Shown here: in pieces, positions 9,274 to 18,209 of the stretch
Position numbering within the stretch: position 1 is the first letter of the stretch
Layout of the letters: every line of letters begins with the position of its first letter
DNA from: Carboxydothermus hydrogenoformans Z-2901
GTDB taxonomy: Bacteria > Bacillota > Z-2901 > Carboxydothermales > Carboxydothermaceae
Length of the DNA: 64,000 bases
Direction of reading: 5' to 3'
Assembly: GCF_000012865.1 (NCBI RefSeq)
Contig: NC_007503.1
Span: 930,001-994,000 of the forward strand
Position numbers and translations under genes: made by a program
Notes under the pieces: model-generated
Database searches by the model: none
Seen by the model: only the letters and a program-made list of their open reading frames with translations
What the model was told of the DNA's origin: nothing

Positions 9274-10185
9274 ATGTCAAAACAAAAAAAAAGGCGGGGT
9301 CTTTACCGGTGGCTTTTAATAACCATCTTTGTTCTTTTGTTTTTAAATTACCTGCAAAAAATTAAGATAACTGACTTTTTACCGGTGGTTACCGAAAGTT
9401 CAAAACCCCTTACTCCTTTTTTGGTTATTGAAGCTTACTACCAGGAAAAATTAGCAAAACCTTGCGGAGTTTTTATTCGGGATGCCAAAATTTATGTTAC
9501 CGATGGGGCACGAAAAAAGGTTTATGTTTTTGAAACCGATGGCACTCCGGTAGCATGTTTTGGGCAAAAGGGGGAATTTACCTATCCCTGGAGTGTATAT
9601 GTAGATTCTGAGGGGAAAATCTATGTTTCCGATTTAATGGATGGGGTTATCAAGGAAATTGACCCTGAGAGTGGTATAATACGGGAGCTGGGGGCTGAGT
9701 TTTTAAAAAGTCCAATGGGTATCTGGATTGAAGGGGATAAAATGTTTGTAGCCGATGCTAACCAAAGAAGCGTTATCCTTATGGATAAAGAGGGTAGGTA
9801 CCTAAAAACCCTCACAAAAAATGGTGATCTGGTTTCGCCTTCGTATTTACAGGTAGTGGGGGATGAACTTTTTGTTACCGATGCGGCGGCCAATCGCGTA
9901 GTTAACGGAAAAATGGAAGAAAGTTTTACCAGAGTTTTTGGGGATGGCTATTTACTCTGTCCCCGGGGAATTGCGGTTTTTGCGGATACGATTGTGGTGG
10001 CGAACACCCTTTTAAATCGTATCGATGCCTTTTCGGCAACCGGGAAGTATCTTTGGAGTTTTGGAGAAAAGGGGCATGAACTAAATCAGATGTTTTTACC
10101 TACGGGGATTGCTTATGCGGAAGAGCTTTTAGCGGTAGCCGATCAGGGAAACGGGCGGGTAGTGGTTTATAATATTGAGAAATAA
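9274..10185 (+). CDS. Membrane-anchored NHL-repeat beta-propeller protein
   Basis: A 303-residue protein of unknown function. A basic start (KQKKRRGLYR) and a hydrophobic segment at about residues 13-27 form an uncleaved anchor. The remainder is built of repeated propeller blades, recognisable from recurring PCGVFI, YPWSVYVDSEGKIYVSD, PMGIWIEGDKMFVAD, CPRGIAVFADTIVVAN and LPTGIAYAEELLAVAD strings, about six in all. NHL propellers usually bind proteins or ligands rather than catalyse. It follows the ten-haem cytochrome on the same strand but behind its own terminator and probable promoter, so a functional link is only an inference. Confidence 0.75.
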   Translation: MSKQKKRRGLYRWLLITIFVLLFLNYLQKIKITDFLPVVTESSKPLTPFLVIEAYYQEKLAKPCGVFIRDAKIYVTDGARKKVYVFETDGTPVACFGQKGEFTYPWSVYVDSEGKIYVSDLMDGVIKEIDPESGIIRELGAEFLKSPMGIWIEGDKMFVADANQRSVILMDKEGRYLKTLTKNGDLVSPSYLQVVGDELFVTDAAANRVVNGKMEESFTRVFGDGYLLCPRGIAVFADTIVVANTLLNRIDAFSATGKYLWSFGEKGHELNQMFLPTGIAYAEELLAVADQGNGRVVVYNIEK

Positions 10186-10216
10186 TTTACCGTTTCGGGA
10201 TTCTCAGGTTTACACC

Positions 10217-10255
10217 CCCCTCCAGTCCGGGAAAACTTTGGCTGGAGGGGTTTTT
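10217..10255 (+). terminator. Rho-independent terminator after the NHL gene
   Basis: CCCCTCCAG at 10217-10225 pairs with CTGGAGGGG at 10242-10250, followed immediately by TTTTT. Confidence 0.88.
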
Positions 10256-10259
10256 ATTT

Positions 10260-10352
10260 ATGTCAAAAAGAATCTTTCTTACGTTAATTTTTTTAATTGC
10301 CGGAATGGTGGTGGGGCAGGCCAATTTGCAAAATCTTTGCCCAAGGGGTTAA
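10260..10352 (+). CDS. Doubtful 30-residue hydrophobic ORF
   Basis: An ATG at 10260 opens a 30-codon frame encoding a lysine/arginine start and a hydrophobic stretch (IFLTLIFLIAGMVVG) like a signal peptide, ending in TAA. GGAGGGG nine bases upstream looks like a ribosome binding site but is also the 3' arm of the terminator. It may be a chance frame, the relic of a longer exported protein, or a tiny membrane peptide. No family is recognised. Confidence 0.2.
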   Translation: MSKRIFLTLIFLIAGMVVGQANLQNLCPRG

Positions 10353-10381
10353 GCTTTGCCATAAAAAGGGGTGCAAAAATT

Positions 10382-10403
10382 AAAAAAGCGCACGGGAGTG
10401 CGC
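10382..10403 (-). terminator. Rho-independent terminator of the leftward DUF1015 operon
   Basis: Read leftward, GCGCAC and GTGCGC form a 6-bp stem (10388-10403) with a four-base loop followed by six T residues. It lies 45 bases after the DUF1015 stop. A near-identical hairpin ends the his operon at 37120-37135. Confidence 0.85.
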
Positions 10404-10447
10404 TCTACAAATAATTCGCTCTCCATGCAAATTGTTCTGCATAGAAG

Positions 10448-11710
10448 TCAATCATGTACCGGATGGATTACCAGTCCCGATAAGGGTTTGGGATAAAAGT
10501 AGGTGGATTTTTGCGGCATTTTATTGCCTGACAAGGCTACTTTGGCAACATCTTCGGCGGTGGGGGCCGGGACTAAAAAGGAGTAGGGGGCCTTACCTTT
10601 TACAACTTCCGTGAGGCAGTCTTGGGCGTTTCGGGTGTATTTCAAATATTCACCGGAAAGGGTTTCTTTTTCTCCGATGCCTGCGGGTTTTAAGATGAGT
10701 TCATGAAGAACCGTAACCGGAAGACGAGCAATAACTTCCGGAAGACCCGGCAGAACCCTGGCCGGGTCGTTTTCTTTTAAATAAAGAAGATAAGCTTTAT
10801 CTTTTAAGCACATACCAAAAACGTACCGTTCCTTTAGTGTTGCAAAACGGTTTAAAATTTCTTTTAATGGTACTTCGACGAAAGTAAAATAGGCCAGGAT
10901 TTTTTCTAATATTTCGGCCGGAGAACTTTGAGCTTTTAGGACTATCCGGTGGGTTGGCAGGACCAGCAATCCTGGATCGGTAAAGGGGATTAACTGCATT
11001 AAAACCCGGTAAGCATTAACACCTTTTTTCTCCATTTCCCGGGCATAGGTAAGGGCTGTGTCGTAACGATGATGGCCATCGGCAATAAAAAGCTTTCGGT
11101 CTTTAAAGTAGTTTTGGGCTTTTAAAAGGGCTTCCGGGTCAACGACTTTATAAAATTTATTTAATCTTCCGCTTTCATCGGTAAATTCAAACATTAAACT
11201 TGCCTTTTCCCTTAAAATATTAAAGGCCAAATTTTGGCTGTCATCATATAAAGCCATGATGGGGCTGGTGTTAACCCGGGTTTCCCGCAGAAGATTTAAG
11301 CGGTCTTCTTTGGCTTTGGGCAGGGTATTTTCGTGGGGTAAAATTACCCCTTTTTCGTAAGGTTCTACCTGGACGGAAGCAAAAATGCTTTTTCTTATAT
11401 AAGATTGTCCTTCCCAGGAAAAGATTTCTTCTAAAAGATATAGAGCTGGAGTTTCTTCCTGAACCAGAATACCCTGGGAAAGCCAATTGTTTAAATAGCT
11501 TTTGGCCCGGATATAACGGTTATTTTCGGTGGTATCATCGGCAAAGGTTTTCCCCAGTTCCAGGCGAATAAAGTTGTATTCGTGTTCGTTATAATATTTT
11601 TCCTGTTCCTCCGGGGAAATGATGTCGTATGGAGGAGTTACCAGGTAAGGTAATTGGGAAAAAAGCTCGGGATTATAGTAAATCCCCCGAAAAGCAAAAA
11701 TACCGGCCAT
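10448..11710 (-). CDS. DUF1015 family protein
   Basis: A 420-residue conserved protein of the DUF1015 family, common in anaerobic Firmicutes, whose biochemical role is not established. Family marks are the N-terminal PYDIISPEEQEKYYNEHEYNFIRLELG segment, FIADGHHRYDTALTYA near the middle, and VLPTHRIV. The histidine-rich GHHRYDTA suggests a ParB-like or nuclease-like active site, but that is inference. The ATG follows GGAGGGA with good spacing. It is the last gene of a leftward group with the MazG-like and pyruvate-kinase-C-like genes, about 50 bases downstream of MazG. Confidence 0.85.
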   Translation of the reverse strand: MAGIFAFRGIYYNPELFSQLPYLVTPPYDIISPEEQEKYYNEHEYNFIRLELGKTFADDTTENNRYIRAKSYLNNWLSQGILVQEETPALYLLEEIFSWEGQSYIRKSIFASVQVEPYEKGVILPHENTLPKAKEDRLNLLRETRVNTSPIMALYDDSQNLAFNILREKASLMFEFTDESGRLNKFYKVVDPEALLKAQNYFKDRKLFIADGHHRYDTALTYAREMEKKGVNAYRVLMQLIPFTDPGLLVLPTHRIVLKAQSSPAEILEKILAYFTFVEVPLKEILNRFATLKERYVFGMCLKDKAYLLYLKENDPARVLPGLPEVIARLPVTVLHELILKPAGIGEKETLSGEYLKYTRNAQDCLTEVVKGKAPYSFLVPAPTAEDVAKVALSGNKMPQKSTYFYPKPLSGLVIHPVHD

Positions 11711-11758
11711 TATTCCGTCCCTCCAAAAAAAAATAAAATAATTAGCATATAGTTTACA

Positions 11759-12079
11759 CTATCCTTCTTTTTTCGTCCAGCGGTTCAGGTCTCTTTTGTA
11801 ATATTTATCCATCGTAGCCTTAAAAATTTCGGAAAGATCGTATCCCAGGGAGTTGGCAAAGCAGGCAATGATAAATAAAATATCCCCTAACTCTTCTTCA
11901 ATGGAACCGGAGAGCTCTTCCGGTTTTTTCTTTTTTTCGCCAAACCGATGGTTAACCTCCCGGGCCAGCTCTCCGACTTCCTCGGCAAGTCTTACCACCA
12001 AACTCATGGGCGGAAAATAGCCTTCTTTAAATTGACTGACCCACTTGTCGGTTAATTCCTGGACTTCTTTTAAATCCAT
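11759..12079 (-). CDS. MazG-like nucleotide pyrophosphohydrolase
   Basis: A 106-residue all-alpha NTP pyrophosphohydrolase of the MazG/dUTPase-like superfamily, which hydrolyses nucleoside triphosphates to monophosphate and pyrophosphate, often as house-cleaning of damaged nucleotides. The metal-binding pattern is visible: RLAEEVGELAREV around residues 29-41 and EEELGDILFIIACFAN around residues 61-76, giving the EExxE and ExxD acidic clusters. The length is right for the single-domain form. The ATG follows AGGAGG. It sits nine bases after the upstream gene, so they are co-transcribed. Substrate preference is unknown. Confidence 0.85.
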   Translation of the reverse strand: MDLKEVQELTDKWVSQFKEGYFPPMSLVVRLAEEVGELAREVNHRFGEKKKKPEELSGSIEEELGDILFIIACFANSLGYDLSEIFKATMDKYYKRDLNRWTKKEG

Positions 12080-12088
12080 ATTTGCCTC

Positions 12089-12643
12089 CTAAAACTCGTA
12101 AGGTTTAACGATTATCTTTTTAATTTTGGTATCAAAAAGCTTATGGGAATGAGCGGGCCGTATCACCACTGCGGTGTCGGCACCTTCGCCGGTTCCGGCA
12201 ATGGCGATTACATCTTCGCCATAAGGAATTAGTCCGGCATCTAACGCCATGATCGCAATTTCCGTTGCTACCTTTACCCCCTGGCCTAAGAGGCGTAAGG
12301 ATTGGGCAACAATTTCGGCCGGGTAAATTCCCTGAAACTTAAACCTGAAAGCCCGGTCAATACCGGCAAAAAGGTGGGTTGTAGTTAGAACTTTAAAGCC
12401 TTCGGCCAGAAGCTTTTGCCGGTTTTCCGGAGATAATTCATCCACTCCTGGGCCGGCAAAGCCTACGTGGTGGGTAACGGCTACCAGGTTAAATTGCCCC
12501 GGGTTTAAGTATTTTAAAAGCTTAAAGGCGGTGGCGCCGCTGCAGGTAGCTACTACAATGTTATGAATGTTTTGTTCCCGGGCTTCTTTTGCTGCAAGTT
12601 CTAAAACAAGGTCGGTATTGTGAGGTCCTGCGGATAATTTCAC
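12089..12643 (-). CDS. Pyruvate-kinase C-terminal-like conserved protein
   Basis: A 184-residue protein resembling the free-standing pyruvate kinase alpha/beta (C-terminal) domain family found in archaea and Firmicutes. The N-terminal segment NTDLVLELAAKEAREQNIHN followed by IVVATCSGATAFKLL matches that fold, as do VAVTHHVGFAGPG and VIAIAGTGEGADTAVVI. It lacks the catalytic barrel of pyruvate kinase, so it should not have that activity. Function is unknown. The GTG at 12643 is chosen because AAGGAG lies eight bases upstream. The GTG three codons earlier overlaps that site. It heads the leftward operon with MazG-like and DUF1015 genes. Confidence 0.7.
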   Translation of the reverse strand: MKLSAGPHNTDLVLELAAKEAREQNIHNIVVATCSGATAFKLLKYLNPGQFNLVAVTHHVGFAGPGVDELSPENRQKLLAEGFKVLTTTHLFAGIDRAFRFKFQGIYPAEIVAQSLRLLGQGVKVATEIAIMALDAGLIPYGEDVIAIAGTGEGADTAVVIRPAHSHKLFDTKIKKIIVKPYEF

Positions 12644-12679
12644 TTTAACCACTCCTTCTGATTTTTTCTAAGGTTTATT

Positions 12680-12708
12680 TTGACATAATTTTTTTATTTC
12701 AACAATAT
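12680..12708 (+). promoter_or_regulatory. Possible promoter in the divergent gap
   Basis: TTGACA at 12680-12685 is a perfect -35 box. The best -10 candidate at 17-base spacing is CAATAT, with TATTAT three bases further on. It would serve the rightward hypothetical gene at 12743. Confidence 0.4.
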
Positions 12709-12742
12709 TATTGGAAAAAAGCGGTTAAGGGAGGGGTATGAC

Positions 12743-13414
12743 TTGGTCTTTTTGGTAAACAGGAAGCTTTTATATATAGCGGTTACGTTAATTATCTTTA
12801 TTTTTGGGATAAAGATTTATTTTGCTAATGATAACTATCCGGATTTAATAAAAAAGGCTGTTTTGGAGGTGGAAAATCTTTCTTCCTACCGGTACACTTC
12901 CGAAGTGCGCATCATGGAGAGGGAAAAGGTGGAGTATTTAAGCCGGGTTGAAGGAGTTAAAACCGGGGAGGGTACCTGGGTTAAAGGGGAAATTTTAGAA
13001 ACGCCGGTGGAGATACTGTGTATTGATAATACCACTTATTTTCGTGATAGCCAAACCGGGAGGTGGTTAACTTTTCCGGGAATCAAACTGGAGGAAGCTG
13101 AAGCGCTGGTTAATGAGTTAAACCCTTTAAGGGTTTTGGCGTTTAACCGGGTGGAAAATGTCCGGTTTCGGGGTACCGAAAAAATTGACGGGGAGAAATG
13201 CCTTGTTTTGGAAGGACGGCCGGATTATCAGCATCCCATTTTAAAACATTTGTATTACGATTATGAAGGAAAATTTTATCTGGCCAAAAAAGATAAAAAA
13301 TTAAAAAGGGTAGTGTTAAGAGCTAAAAGTCGCTTTAACAAAACGGTAATCCTGGCGGTGAGGATAACCTTTAGGGAAGCCGGAAAAGAAGTGAAACTTC
13401 CTGCTCCCGGCTAA
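12743..13414 (+). CDS. Exported or membrane-anchored hypothetical protein (LolA-like appearance)
   Basis: A 223-residue protein that I do not recognise with confidence. The N-terminus has a basic residue pair and a hydrophobic segment (residues 9-24) like an uncleaved signal anchor. The rest is rich in beta-strand pattern: SSYRYTSEVRIMEREKVEY, GTWVKGEILETPVEI, RGTEKIDGEKCLVLEGRPD. This resembles lipoprotein carrier (LolA/LppX-like) or sporulation-associated proteins that measure lipid or sugar, but the likeness is by eye only. The start is TTG six bases after AAGGGAGGGG. It stands alone between a divergent operon and the hpt promoter. Confidence 0.5.
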   Translation: MVFLVNRKLLYIAVTLIIFIFGIKIYFANDNYPDLIKKAVLEVENLSSYRYTSEVRIMEREKVEYLSRVEGVKTGEGTWVKGEILETPVEILCIDNTTYFRDSQTGRWLTFPGIKLEEAEALVNELNPLRVLAFNRVENVRFRGTEKIDGEKCLVLEGRPDYQHPILKHLYYDYEGKFYLAKKDKKLKRVVLRAKSRFNKTVILAVRITFREAGKEVKLPAPG

Positions 13415-13443
13415 CCTTGCAAAGAGTTTTTACAAGTTATTTC

Positions 13444-13473
13444 TTGACATTTGTAAATTATTTTTGGTATAAT
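13444..13473 (+). promoter_or_regulatory. Sigma-A promoter of hpt and probably the guaA-pur operon
   Basis: TTGACA at 13444-13449 and TATAAT at 13468-13473 are both perfect consensus boxes with an 18-base spacer, ending 31 bases before the hpt start. No purine riboswitch aptamer or PurBox-like repeat was recognised next to it. Confidence 0.85.
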
Positions 13474-13504
13474 TTCCGCATCAAAGTTTGGAGGAGGTAT
13501 TACT

Positions 13505-14044
13505 TTGCATCAGGATATTGCGGAAATTTTAATATCCGAAGAAGAAATTAGGGCTAAAGTTAAAGAGCTTGGGCAACAAATTTCCCGGGATTACGCCGGG
13601 CAGGATTTGCTGTTGGTTGGAATTTTACGCGGTGCAATGCTCTTTATGTCCGATTTAATGCGGGAAATTGATATTCCGATAAACATCGATTTTATGGTGG
13701 TCTCCAGTTACGGTTCCGGTACCACCACCAGCGGCGAAGTGCGGGTGTTAAAGGACCTTGACCGCGGGATTGAAGGAAGAAACGTTTTGTTAATTGAAGA
13801 TATTGTTGATACCGGTCTTACTCTAAATTACCTCACCAAGTACCTTGCCAACCGCCATCCGAAATCCCTTAAAGTCTGTACTTTATTAAACAAGCCAAGC
13901 CGCAGGCGGGTTGAAGTAAAGGTGGATTATAACGGTTTTATCATTCCCGATAAATTTGTAGTAGGTTACGGCCTGGATTACAACGAGTATTACCGAAACC
14001 TTCCCTACATCGGCGTCTTAAAACCGGAGATTTACCGGGAATAA
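13505..14044 (+). CDS. hpt: Hypoxanthine phosphoribosyltransferase
   Basis: Purine salvage enzyme that joins hypoxanthine (or guanine) to PRPP to give IMP or GMP. At 179 residues it is the normal bacterial length. The PRPP-binding motif VLLIEDIVDTGLTL lies at about residues 98-111, the flexible-loop MVVSSYGSGTTTSGEV at about 64-79, and the C-terminal FVVGYGLDYNEYYRNLPYIG is diagnostic for HPRT. The start is TTG with a strong GGAGGAGGT site. It is followed by guaA and the pur genes, so salvage and de novo synthesis of purines are grouped. Confidence 0.95.
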   Translation: MHQDIAEILISEEEIRAKVKELGQQISRDYAGQDLLLVGILRGAMLFMSDLMREIDIPINIDFMVVSSYGSGTTTSGEVRVLKDLDRGIEGRNVLLIEDIVDTGLTLNYLTKYLANRHPKSLKVCTLLNKPSRRRVEVKVDYNGFIIPDKFVVGYGLDYNEYYRNLPYIGVLKPEIYRE

Positions 14045-14052
14045 TTTTAATT

Positions 14053-14088
14053 ACACCTACAACCCACCACATACCACTTACCACTTTT
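14053..14088 (+). repeat. Dispersed C-rich intergenic repeat, copy 1
   Basis: The hpt-guaA gap contains a short run of ACCTACC/ACCACTT-like units ending in TACCACTTACCACTTTT. Closely similar runs, in the same orientation, occur at 37148-37183 and 49970-50004. No coding or hairpin potential is evident in it. Confidence 0.6.
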
Positions 14089-14101
14089 AAAGGAGGTTTT
14101 T

Positions 14102-15631
14102 ATGGCGTCAAAGGTAATTGTTTTGGATTTTGGAGGACAGTACAGTCAGTTAATTGCCCGGCGCATCCGGGAGTTAAAAGTATACTGTGAAATGTTACCG
14201 TATAATACCCCCCTGGAAAAAATCGTCCAAGAAAACCCAGGGGGGATTGTGTTTTCTGGAGGGCCTTCGTCGGTTTACGGAGAAGGGGCACCGACGGTAG
14301 ATCCGGAAATATACCGTTTGAATATTCCCATCCTGGGTATCTGTTACGGAATGCAGCTGATGGCCCACCAGCTCGGGGGCATTGTGCGGCCTGCTGAAGG
14401 CAGGGAATACGGCAAAACGCCCCTTTTTATCTTAAATCGGGACAGGCTTTTTGCCGGACTTAATGAGACCGAAATTTGCTGGATGAGCCACGGGGATTTT
14501 GTGGCAAAAGCCCCCGAGGGATTTTTGGTTACGGCTAAAACCGAGTATACGCCTATTGCCGCTATGGAAAACCGGGAAAGAAATCTTTATGCGGTGCAGT
14601 TTCATCCGGAAGTGGTTCATACCCCTAAAGGAAAGGAAATTCTTAAAAATTTCCTCTACGAAATTTGCGGCTTAACACCCGACTGGACGATGGAATCTTT
14701 TGCCCAGAAGGCCATTCGGGAAATCAAGGAACAGGTGGGTGAGGAGAAGGTCGTCTGTGCCCTTTCCGGCGGGGTTGACAGCTCCGTGGCAGCGGTTTTG
14801 GTGCATAAAGCCATCGGTGATAATTTAACCTGCATTTTTGTGGACCACGGGTTACTGCGCAAAGGGGAGGCGGAAGAAGTTGTCCGCACCTTTAAAGAAC
14901 AGTTTCAAATGAACTTAGTTTTTGTGGATGCCAAGGAGCAGTTTTTGGCTAAATTAAAAGGTGTTCGTGACCCCGAACAGAAAAGAAAAATCATCGGCCA
15001 TGAATTTATCCGGGTTTTTGAAGAAGAAGCGGCCAAACTTGGAGATATCCGTTTTCTCGTCCAGGGGACTTTATATCCGGATGTGGTGGAAAGCGGTACC
15101 GCCACCGCTGCTACCATTAAATCCCACCACAATGTGGGTGGTTTACCGGAAGATATGAAGTTTCAGCTTATCGAGCCTTTAAAGTGGCTGTTTAAAGATG
15201 AAGTCCGGGAATTAGGCCTTGAGCTGGGGCTTCCGGAAAGTATAGTCTGGCGCCATCCTTTCCCGGGACCGGGACTTGCGGTCCGGGTGTTAGGGGAGAT
15301 AACCGAAGAGAAACTTGCCATACTAAGGGAGGCAGATTACATTTTTATAGATGAATTAAAGAAATCCGGCTGGTACCGGAAAACCTGGCAGGCCTTTGCG
15401 GTGCTGCCGAATCTCCAGTCCGTGGGGGTTATGGGGGACGAAAGGACCTATGCCTATACCATAGCGTTGCGAGCGGTGACCAGCGAAGATGGCATGACTG
15501 CCGACTGGGTCCGGTTGCCTTATGAGTTGCTGGAAAAAATCTCTGCCCGCATCGTAGGTGAAGTTAAAGGAGTAAACCGGGTAGTGTATGATATCACCAG
15601 CAAACCCCCTGCTACTATTGAATGGGAGTAG
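14102..15631 (+). CDS. guaA: GMP synthase (glutamine-hydrolysing)
   Basis: Converts XMP, ATP and glutamine to GMP in the last step of guanine nucleotide synthesis. The 509-residue protein has an N-terminal class I glutaminase domain, with the nucleophile cysteine in [15 protein letters not shown] (near residue 80) and the QFHPEVVHT histidine and glutamate. This is followed by the ATP-pyrophosphatase domain with PP-loop [15 protein letters not shown], and the dimerisation domain ending in the invariant [11 protein letters not shown]. The ATG follows AAAGGAGG. A hairpin that overlaps its stop codon may separate it from purE. Confidence 0.97.
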   Translation: MASKVIVLDFGGQYSQLIARRIRELKVYCEMLPYNTPLEKIVQENPGGIVFSGGPSSVYGEGAPTVDPEIYRLNIPILGICYGMQLMAHQLGGIVRPAEGREYGKTPLFILNRDRLFAGLNETEICWMSHGDFVAKAPEGFLVTAKTEYTPIAAMENRERNLYAVQFHPEVVHTPKGKEILKNFLYEICGLTPDWTMESFAQKAIREIKEQVGEEKVVCALSGGVDSSVAAVLVHKAIGDNLTCIFVDHGLLRKGEAEEVVRTFKEQFQMNLVFVDAKEQFLAKLKGVRDPEQKRKIIGHEFIRVFEEEAAKLGDIRFLVQGTLYPDVVESGTATAATIKSHHNVGGLPEDMKFQLIEPLKWLFKDEVRELGLELGLPESIVWRHPFPGPGLAVRVLGEITEEKLAILREADYIFIDELKKSGWYRKTWQAFAVLPNLQSVGVMGDERTYAYTIALRAVTSEDGMTADWVRLPYELLEKISARIVGEVKGVNRVVYDITSKPPATIEWE

Positions 15632-15645
15632 TAGGGGTTTACTTT
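15602..15645 (+). terminator. Hairpin with T tract overlapping the guaA stop codon
   Basis: Bases 15602-15616 pair with 15627-15640 to make a 14-bp stem with one bulged C (15609), including one G-T pair. ACTTTTT follows. The TAG stop of guaA lies in the 3' arm. It can act as a partial terminator or attenuator between guaA and purE. Whether it does is inference. Confidence 0.65.
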
Positions 15646-15672
15646 TTCATAATTTTATAGGAGGTGTTTACA

Positions 15673-16161
15673 ATGCACAAAGTTGCGGTGGTTATGGGAA
15701 GCGACTCCGACTGGGAGATTGTAAAAAAGGCGGTAGAGGTTTTAAAAGAGTTTGGGGTGGAGTATGAAGTTAAGGTGGCATCGGCCCACCGAACTCCGGA
15801 TAAAGCTTTAAATTTTGCCCGGACGGCCCGGGAAAAAGGTTTTGGCGTTATAATTGCCGCGGCGGGGATGGCGGCCCACTTGCCGGGAGTGCTGGCAGCG
15901 GTGACCACGTTACCGGTGATAGGTTTACCGATTAAAGCTTCCATAGAGGGAATTGACAGCTTACTATCCATTGCCCAGATGCCACCCGGCGTTCCGGTGG
16001 CAACGGTAGGGATAAATGCGGCTAAAAATGCCGGGCTTTTAGCGGTGCAAATTCTAAGCTTAAATGACAAAAACCTTGCGGGAAAACTTCAAGCTTATAA
16101 AGAAAAGCTGGCCCGGGAAGTGGAAGAAAAGGAGCAAAAACTTTTAGAAAAATTGTTTTAG
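15673..16161 (+). CDS. purE: N5-carboxyaminoimidazole ribonucleotide mutase, class I PurE
   Basis: Rearranges N5-CAIR to CAIR in de novo purine synthesis. The 162-residue length and the motifs MGSDSDWEIVKKAVEVLKEF, VASAHRTPDKA and AAGMAAHLPGVLAA are those of class I PurE. No purK is found next to it in this window. The ATG at 15673 is seven bases from AGGAGGTG, whereas the GTG at 15664 lies inside that site. It opens the pur gene run, 21 bases ahead of purB. Confidence 0.95.
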   Translation: MHKVAVVMGSDSDWEIVKKAVEVLKEFGVEYEVKVASAHRTPDKALNFARTAREKGFGVIIAAAGMAAHLPGVLAAVTTLPVIGLPIKASIEGIDSLLSIAQMPPGVPVATVGINAAKNAGLLAVQILSLNDKNLAGKLQAYKEKLAREVEEKEQKLLEKLF

Positions 16162-16182
16162 TTCATTTTGGAGGTGTTTTTG

Positions 16183-17475
16183 ATGATAGCCCGTTATACT
16201 TTACCGGAAATGAAAAAACTCTGGTCGGATGAAACCAAGTACCAAAACTGGCTAAAAGTTGAAATTGCGGTAGCGGAAGCGATGGGAGAGCTTGGGTTGA
16301 TACCGCTTGAGGCGGCAAAAGTTATTAAAGAAAAGGCCAACTTTGATGTAGACCGGATCCTGGAAATTGAAAAAACCGTGAAACACGATGTGATTGCTTT
16401 TCTAACCAATGTGGCGGAGTATGTGGGAGAGGAAAGTAAGTACATTCATAAAGGTTTAACCTCTTCCGATGTTCTGGATACTGCTCTGGCCCTGCAGTTA
16501 AAAGAAGCGGGAGAGCTATTACTTAGAAAGCTTGAAGGAATTTATCAGCGTTTGCTGGAGCTTGCGAATAAGCACCGCTATACGGTGATGATTGGCCGGA
16601 CCCACGGGGTTCATGCCGAACCGATTACCTTTGGTTTAAAAATGCTTTTGTGGGCGGCGGAAATCGAAAGAGACATGGAGCGGCTAAAAACGGCAATTAA
16701 AACGGTAAGCGTGGGCAAGATTTCGGGAGCGGTGGGAACCTATGCCAATGTGCCTCCGGAAGTGGAAAAACGGGTTTGTGAAAAATTGGGTTTAACTCCC
16801 GAGAAAGTTTCCACCCAGATTATCCAGAGGGACCGGCATGCCGAGTTTGTCTTAACCCTGGCTTTAATCGCTACCACTTTTGATAAATTTGCCACCGAAA
16901 TCCGAACACTACAGCGGACCGAAATCTTGGAGCTGGAGGAGCCGTTTACCGAAGGGCAAAAAGGTTCTTCGGCAATGCCCCATAAAAGAAATCCGGTATT
17001 ATGCGAGCGGATTTCCGGGCTTGCCCGGGTAGTGAGAAGCTATGTGGTGGCGGCGCTGGAAAATGTCGTTCTCTGGCAGGAGCGGGATATCAGCCACTCG
17101 TCGGCGGAGCGAATGATTTTACCCGATGCAACTTCCACCCTTTACTACATGATGCACGTTTTTCGCGAAGTTATCGATAACCTAAATATCTATCCGGAAC
17201 GGATGGAAAGGAATTTAAACCTTACCGGCGGTTTGATTTTTTCCCAGAGGGTGCTTTTGGCTTTGGTGGAAAAAGGAATATTACGGGAAACCGCTTATAA
17301 AATTGTGCAGCGGAATGCGATGACCGCCTGGAAAACGGGCAAAAGCTTTAAGGAGCTGTTACTTTCCGATGAAGAGTTAACCAAACTGTTAACACTCGAA
17401 GAGATCGCCGAGTTATTTGATTATAATTACCACTTAAAATACGTGGATGAAATCTTTAAAAGATTTGGTTTATAG
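16183..17475 (+). CDS. purB: Adenylosuccinate lyase
   Basis: Cleaves SAICAR to AICAR and adenylosuccinate to AMP, both releasing fumarate. The 430-residue protein carries the fumarase/aspartase signature [16 protein letters not shown] (around residue 263), plus [12 protein letters not shown] and [14 protein letters not shown] from the active site. The start at 16183 is used because GGAGGTG at 16170 fits it. The upstream frame would begin inside the Shine-Dalgarno region. It lies between purE and purC in one transcription unit. Confidence 0.96.
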   Translation: MIARYTLPEMKKLWSDETKYQNWLKVEIAVAEAMGELGLIPLEAAKVIKEKANFDVDRILEIEKTVKHDVIAFLTNVAEYVGEESKYIHKGLTSSDVLDTALALQLKEAGELLLRKLEGIYQRLLELANKHRYTVMIGRTHGVHAEPITFGLKMLLWAAEIERDMERLKTAIKTVSVGKISGAVGTYANVPPEVEKRVCEKLGLTPEKVSTQIIQRDRHAEFVLTLALIATTFDKFATEIRTLQRTEILELEEPFTEGQKGSSAMPHKRNPVLCERISGLARVVRSYVVAALENVVLWQERDISHSSAERMILPDATSTLYYMMHVFREVIDNLNIYPERMERNLNLTGGLIFSQRVLLALVEKGILRETAYKIVQRNAMTAWKTGKSFKELLLSDEELTKLLTLEEIAELFDYNYHLKYVDEIFKRFGL

Positions 17476-17488
17476 GGGAGGTATGAAA

Positions 17489-18199
17489 ATGGAGAAAAAG
17501 TTTCTTTATGAAGGTAAGGCCAAAATTGTTTATGCCACCGAAAATCCCGATGAAGTGGTAGTGTACTACAAAGATGCGGCTACCGCCTTTGACGGTAAGA
17601 AAAAAGGAGAGATAGAAAATAAGGGCTACTTAAATGCTCAAATTTCCGCTTATATTTTTAAGTATTTAGAAAAGCAGGGTATTAAAACCCATTTTCTTGA
17701 ATTAGTTGGGGAGCGGGAACAGCGGGTCAAAAGGCTTTCCATTATTCCGGTGGAAGTGGTCGTTCGCAATATTGCTGCGGGCTCCCTTTCCAAACGGCTG
17801 GGGCTTCCGGAAGGGACTGATTTACCTTTTCCGGTGGTGGAGCTTTACTACAAAAACGATGAATTAGGAGACCCGATGATCAACCATTATCACGTGCAGG
17901 CGTTAAATCTGGCTACCCCGGAGGAAATAAAATATATGGAAGATACCGCTTTAAAGGTCAATTCTTTATTAAAGGAATTTTTTGACTCGCTTAATATTTT
18001 GTTAGTTGATTTTAAGCTGGAATTTGGAAGGTTTAAAAAGGAAATTCTTTTAGGTGACGAAATATCGCCGGATACGTGCCGGTTCTGGGATAAAGATACC
18101 CGGGAAAAGCTCGATAAAGACCGGTTTAGAAGGGATTTAGGGGGAGTAACCGAAGCCTATGCGGAAATTTTAAAGCGAATTAAGGAGAAAGCGGAATAG
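17489..18199 (+). CDS. purC: SAICAR synthetase
   Basis: Phosphoribosylaminoimidazole-succinocarboxamide synthase, which couples CAIR with aspartate using ATP. From the ATG at 17489 the protein has 236 residues, the standard single-domain length. [35 protein letters not shown] and [11 protein letters not shown] (with [12 protein letters not shown] after it) are the conserved blocks. The ATG two codons earlier (17483) is only two bases from the GGGGAGG site, so 17489 is preferred. Confidence 0.96.
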   Translation: MEKKFLYEGKAKIVYATENPDEVVVYYKDAATAFDGKKKGEIENKGYLNAQISAYIFKYLEKQGIKTHFLELVGEREQRVKRLSIIPVEVVVRNIAAGSLSKRLGLPEGTDLPFPVVELYYKNDELGDPMINHYHVQALNLATPEEIKYMEDTALKVNSLLKEFFDSLNILLVDFKLEFGRFKKEILLGDEISPDTCRFWDKDTREKLDKDRFRRDLGGVTEAYAEILKRIKEKAE

Positions 18200-18209
18200 G
18201 AGGGAAATC

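Noticed and set aside
13415-14101. Searched for a purine riboswitch or PurR box before hpt and guaA.
   Set aside because: No aptamer-like set of three paired stems or PurBox repeat could be recognised in either gap.
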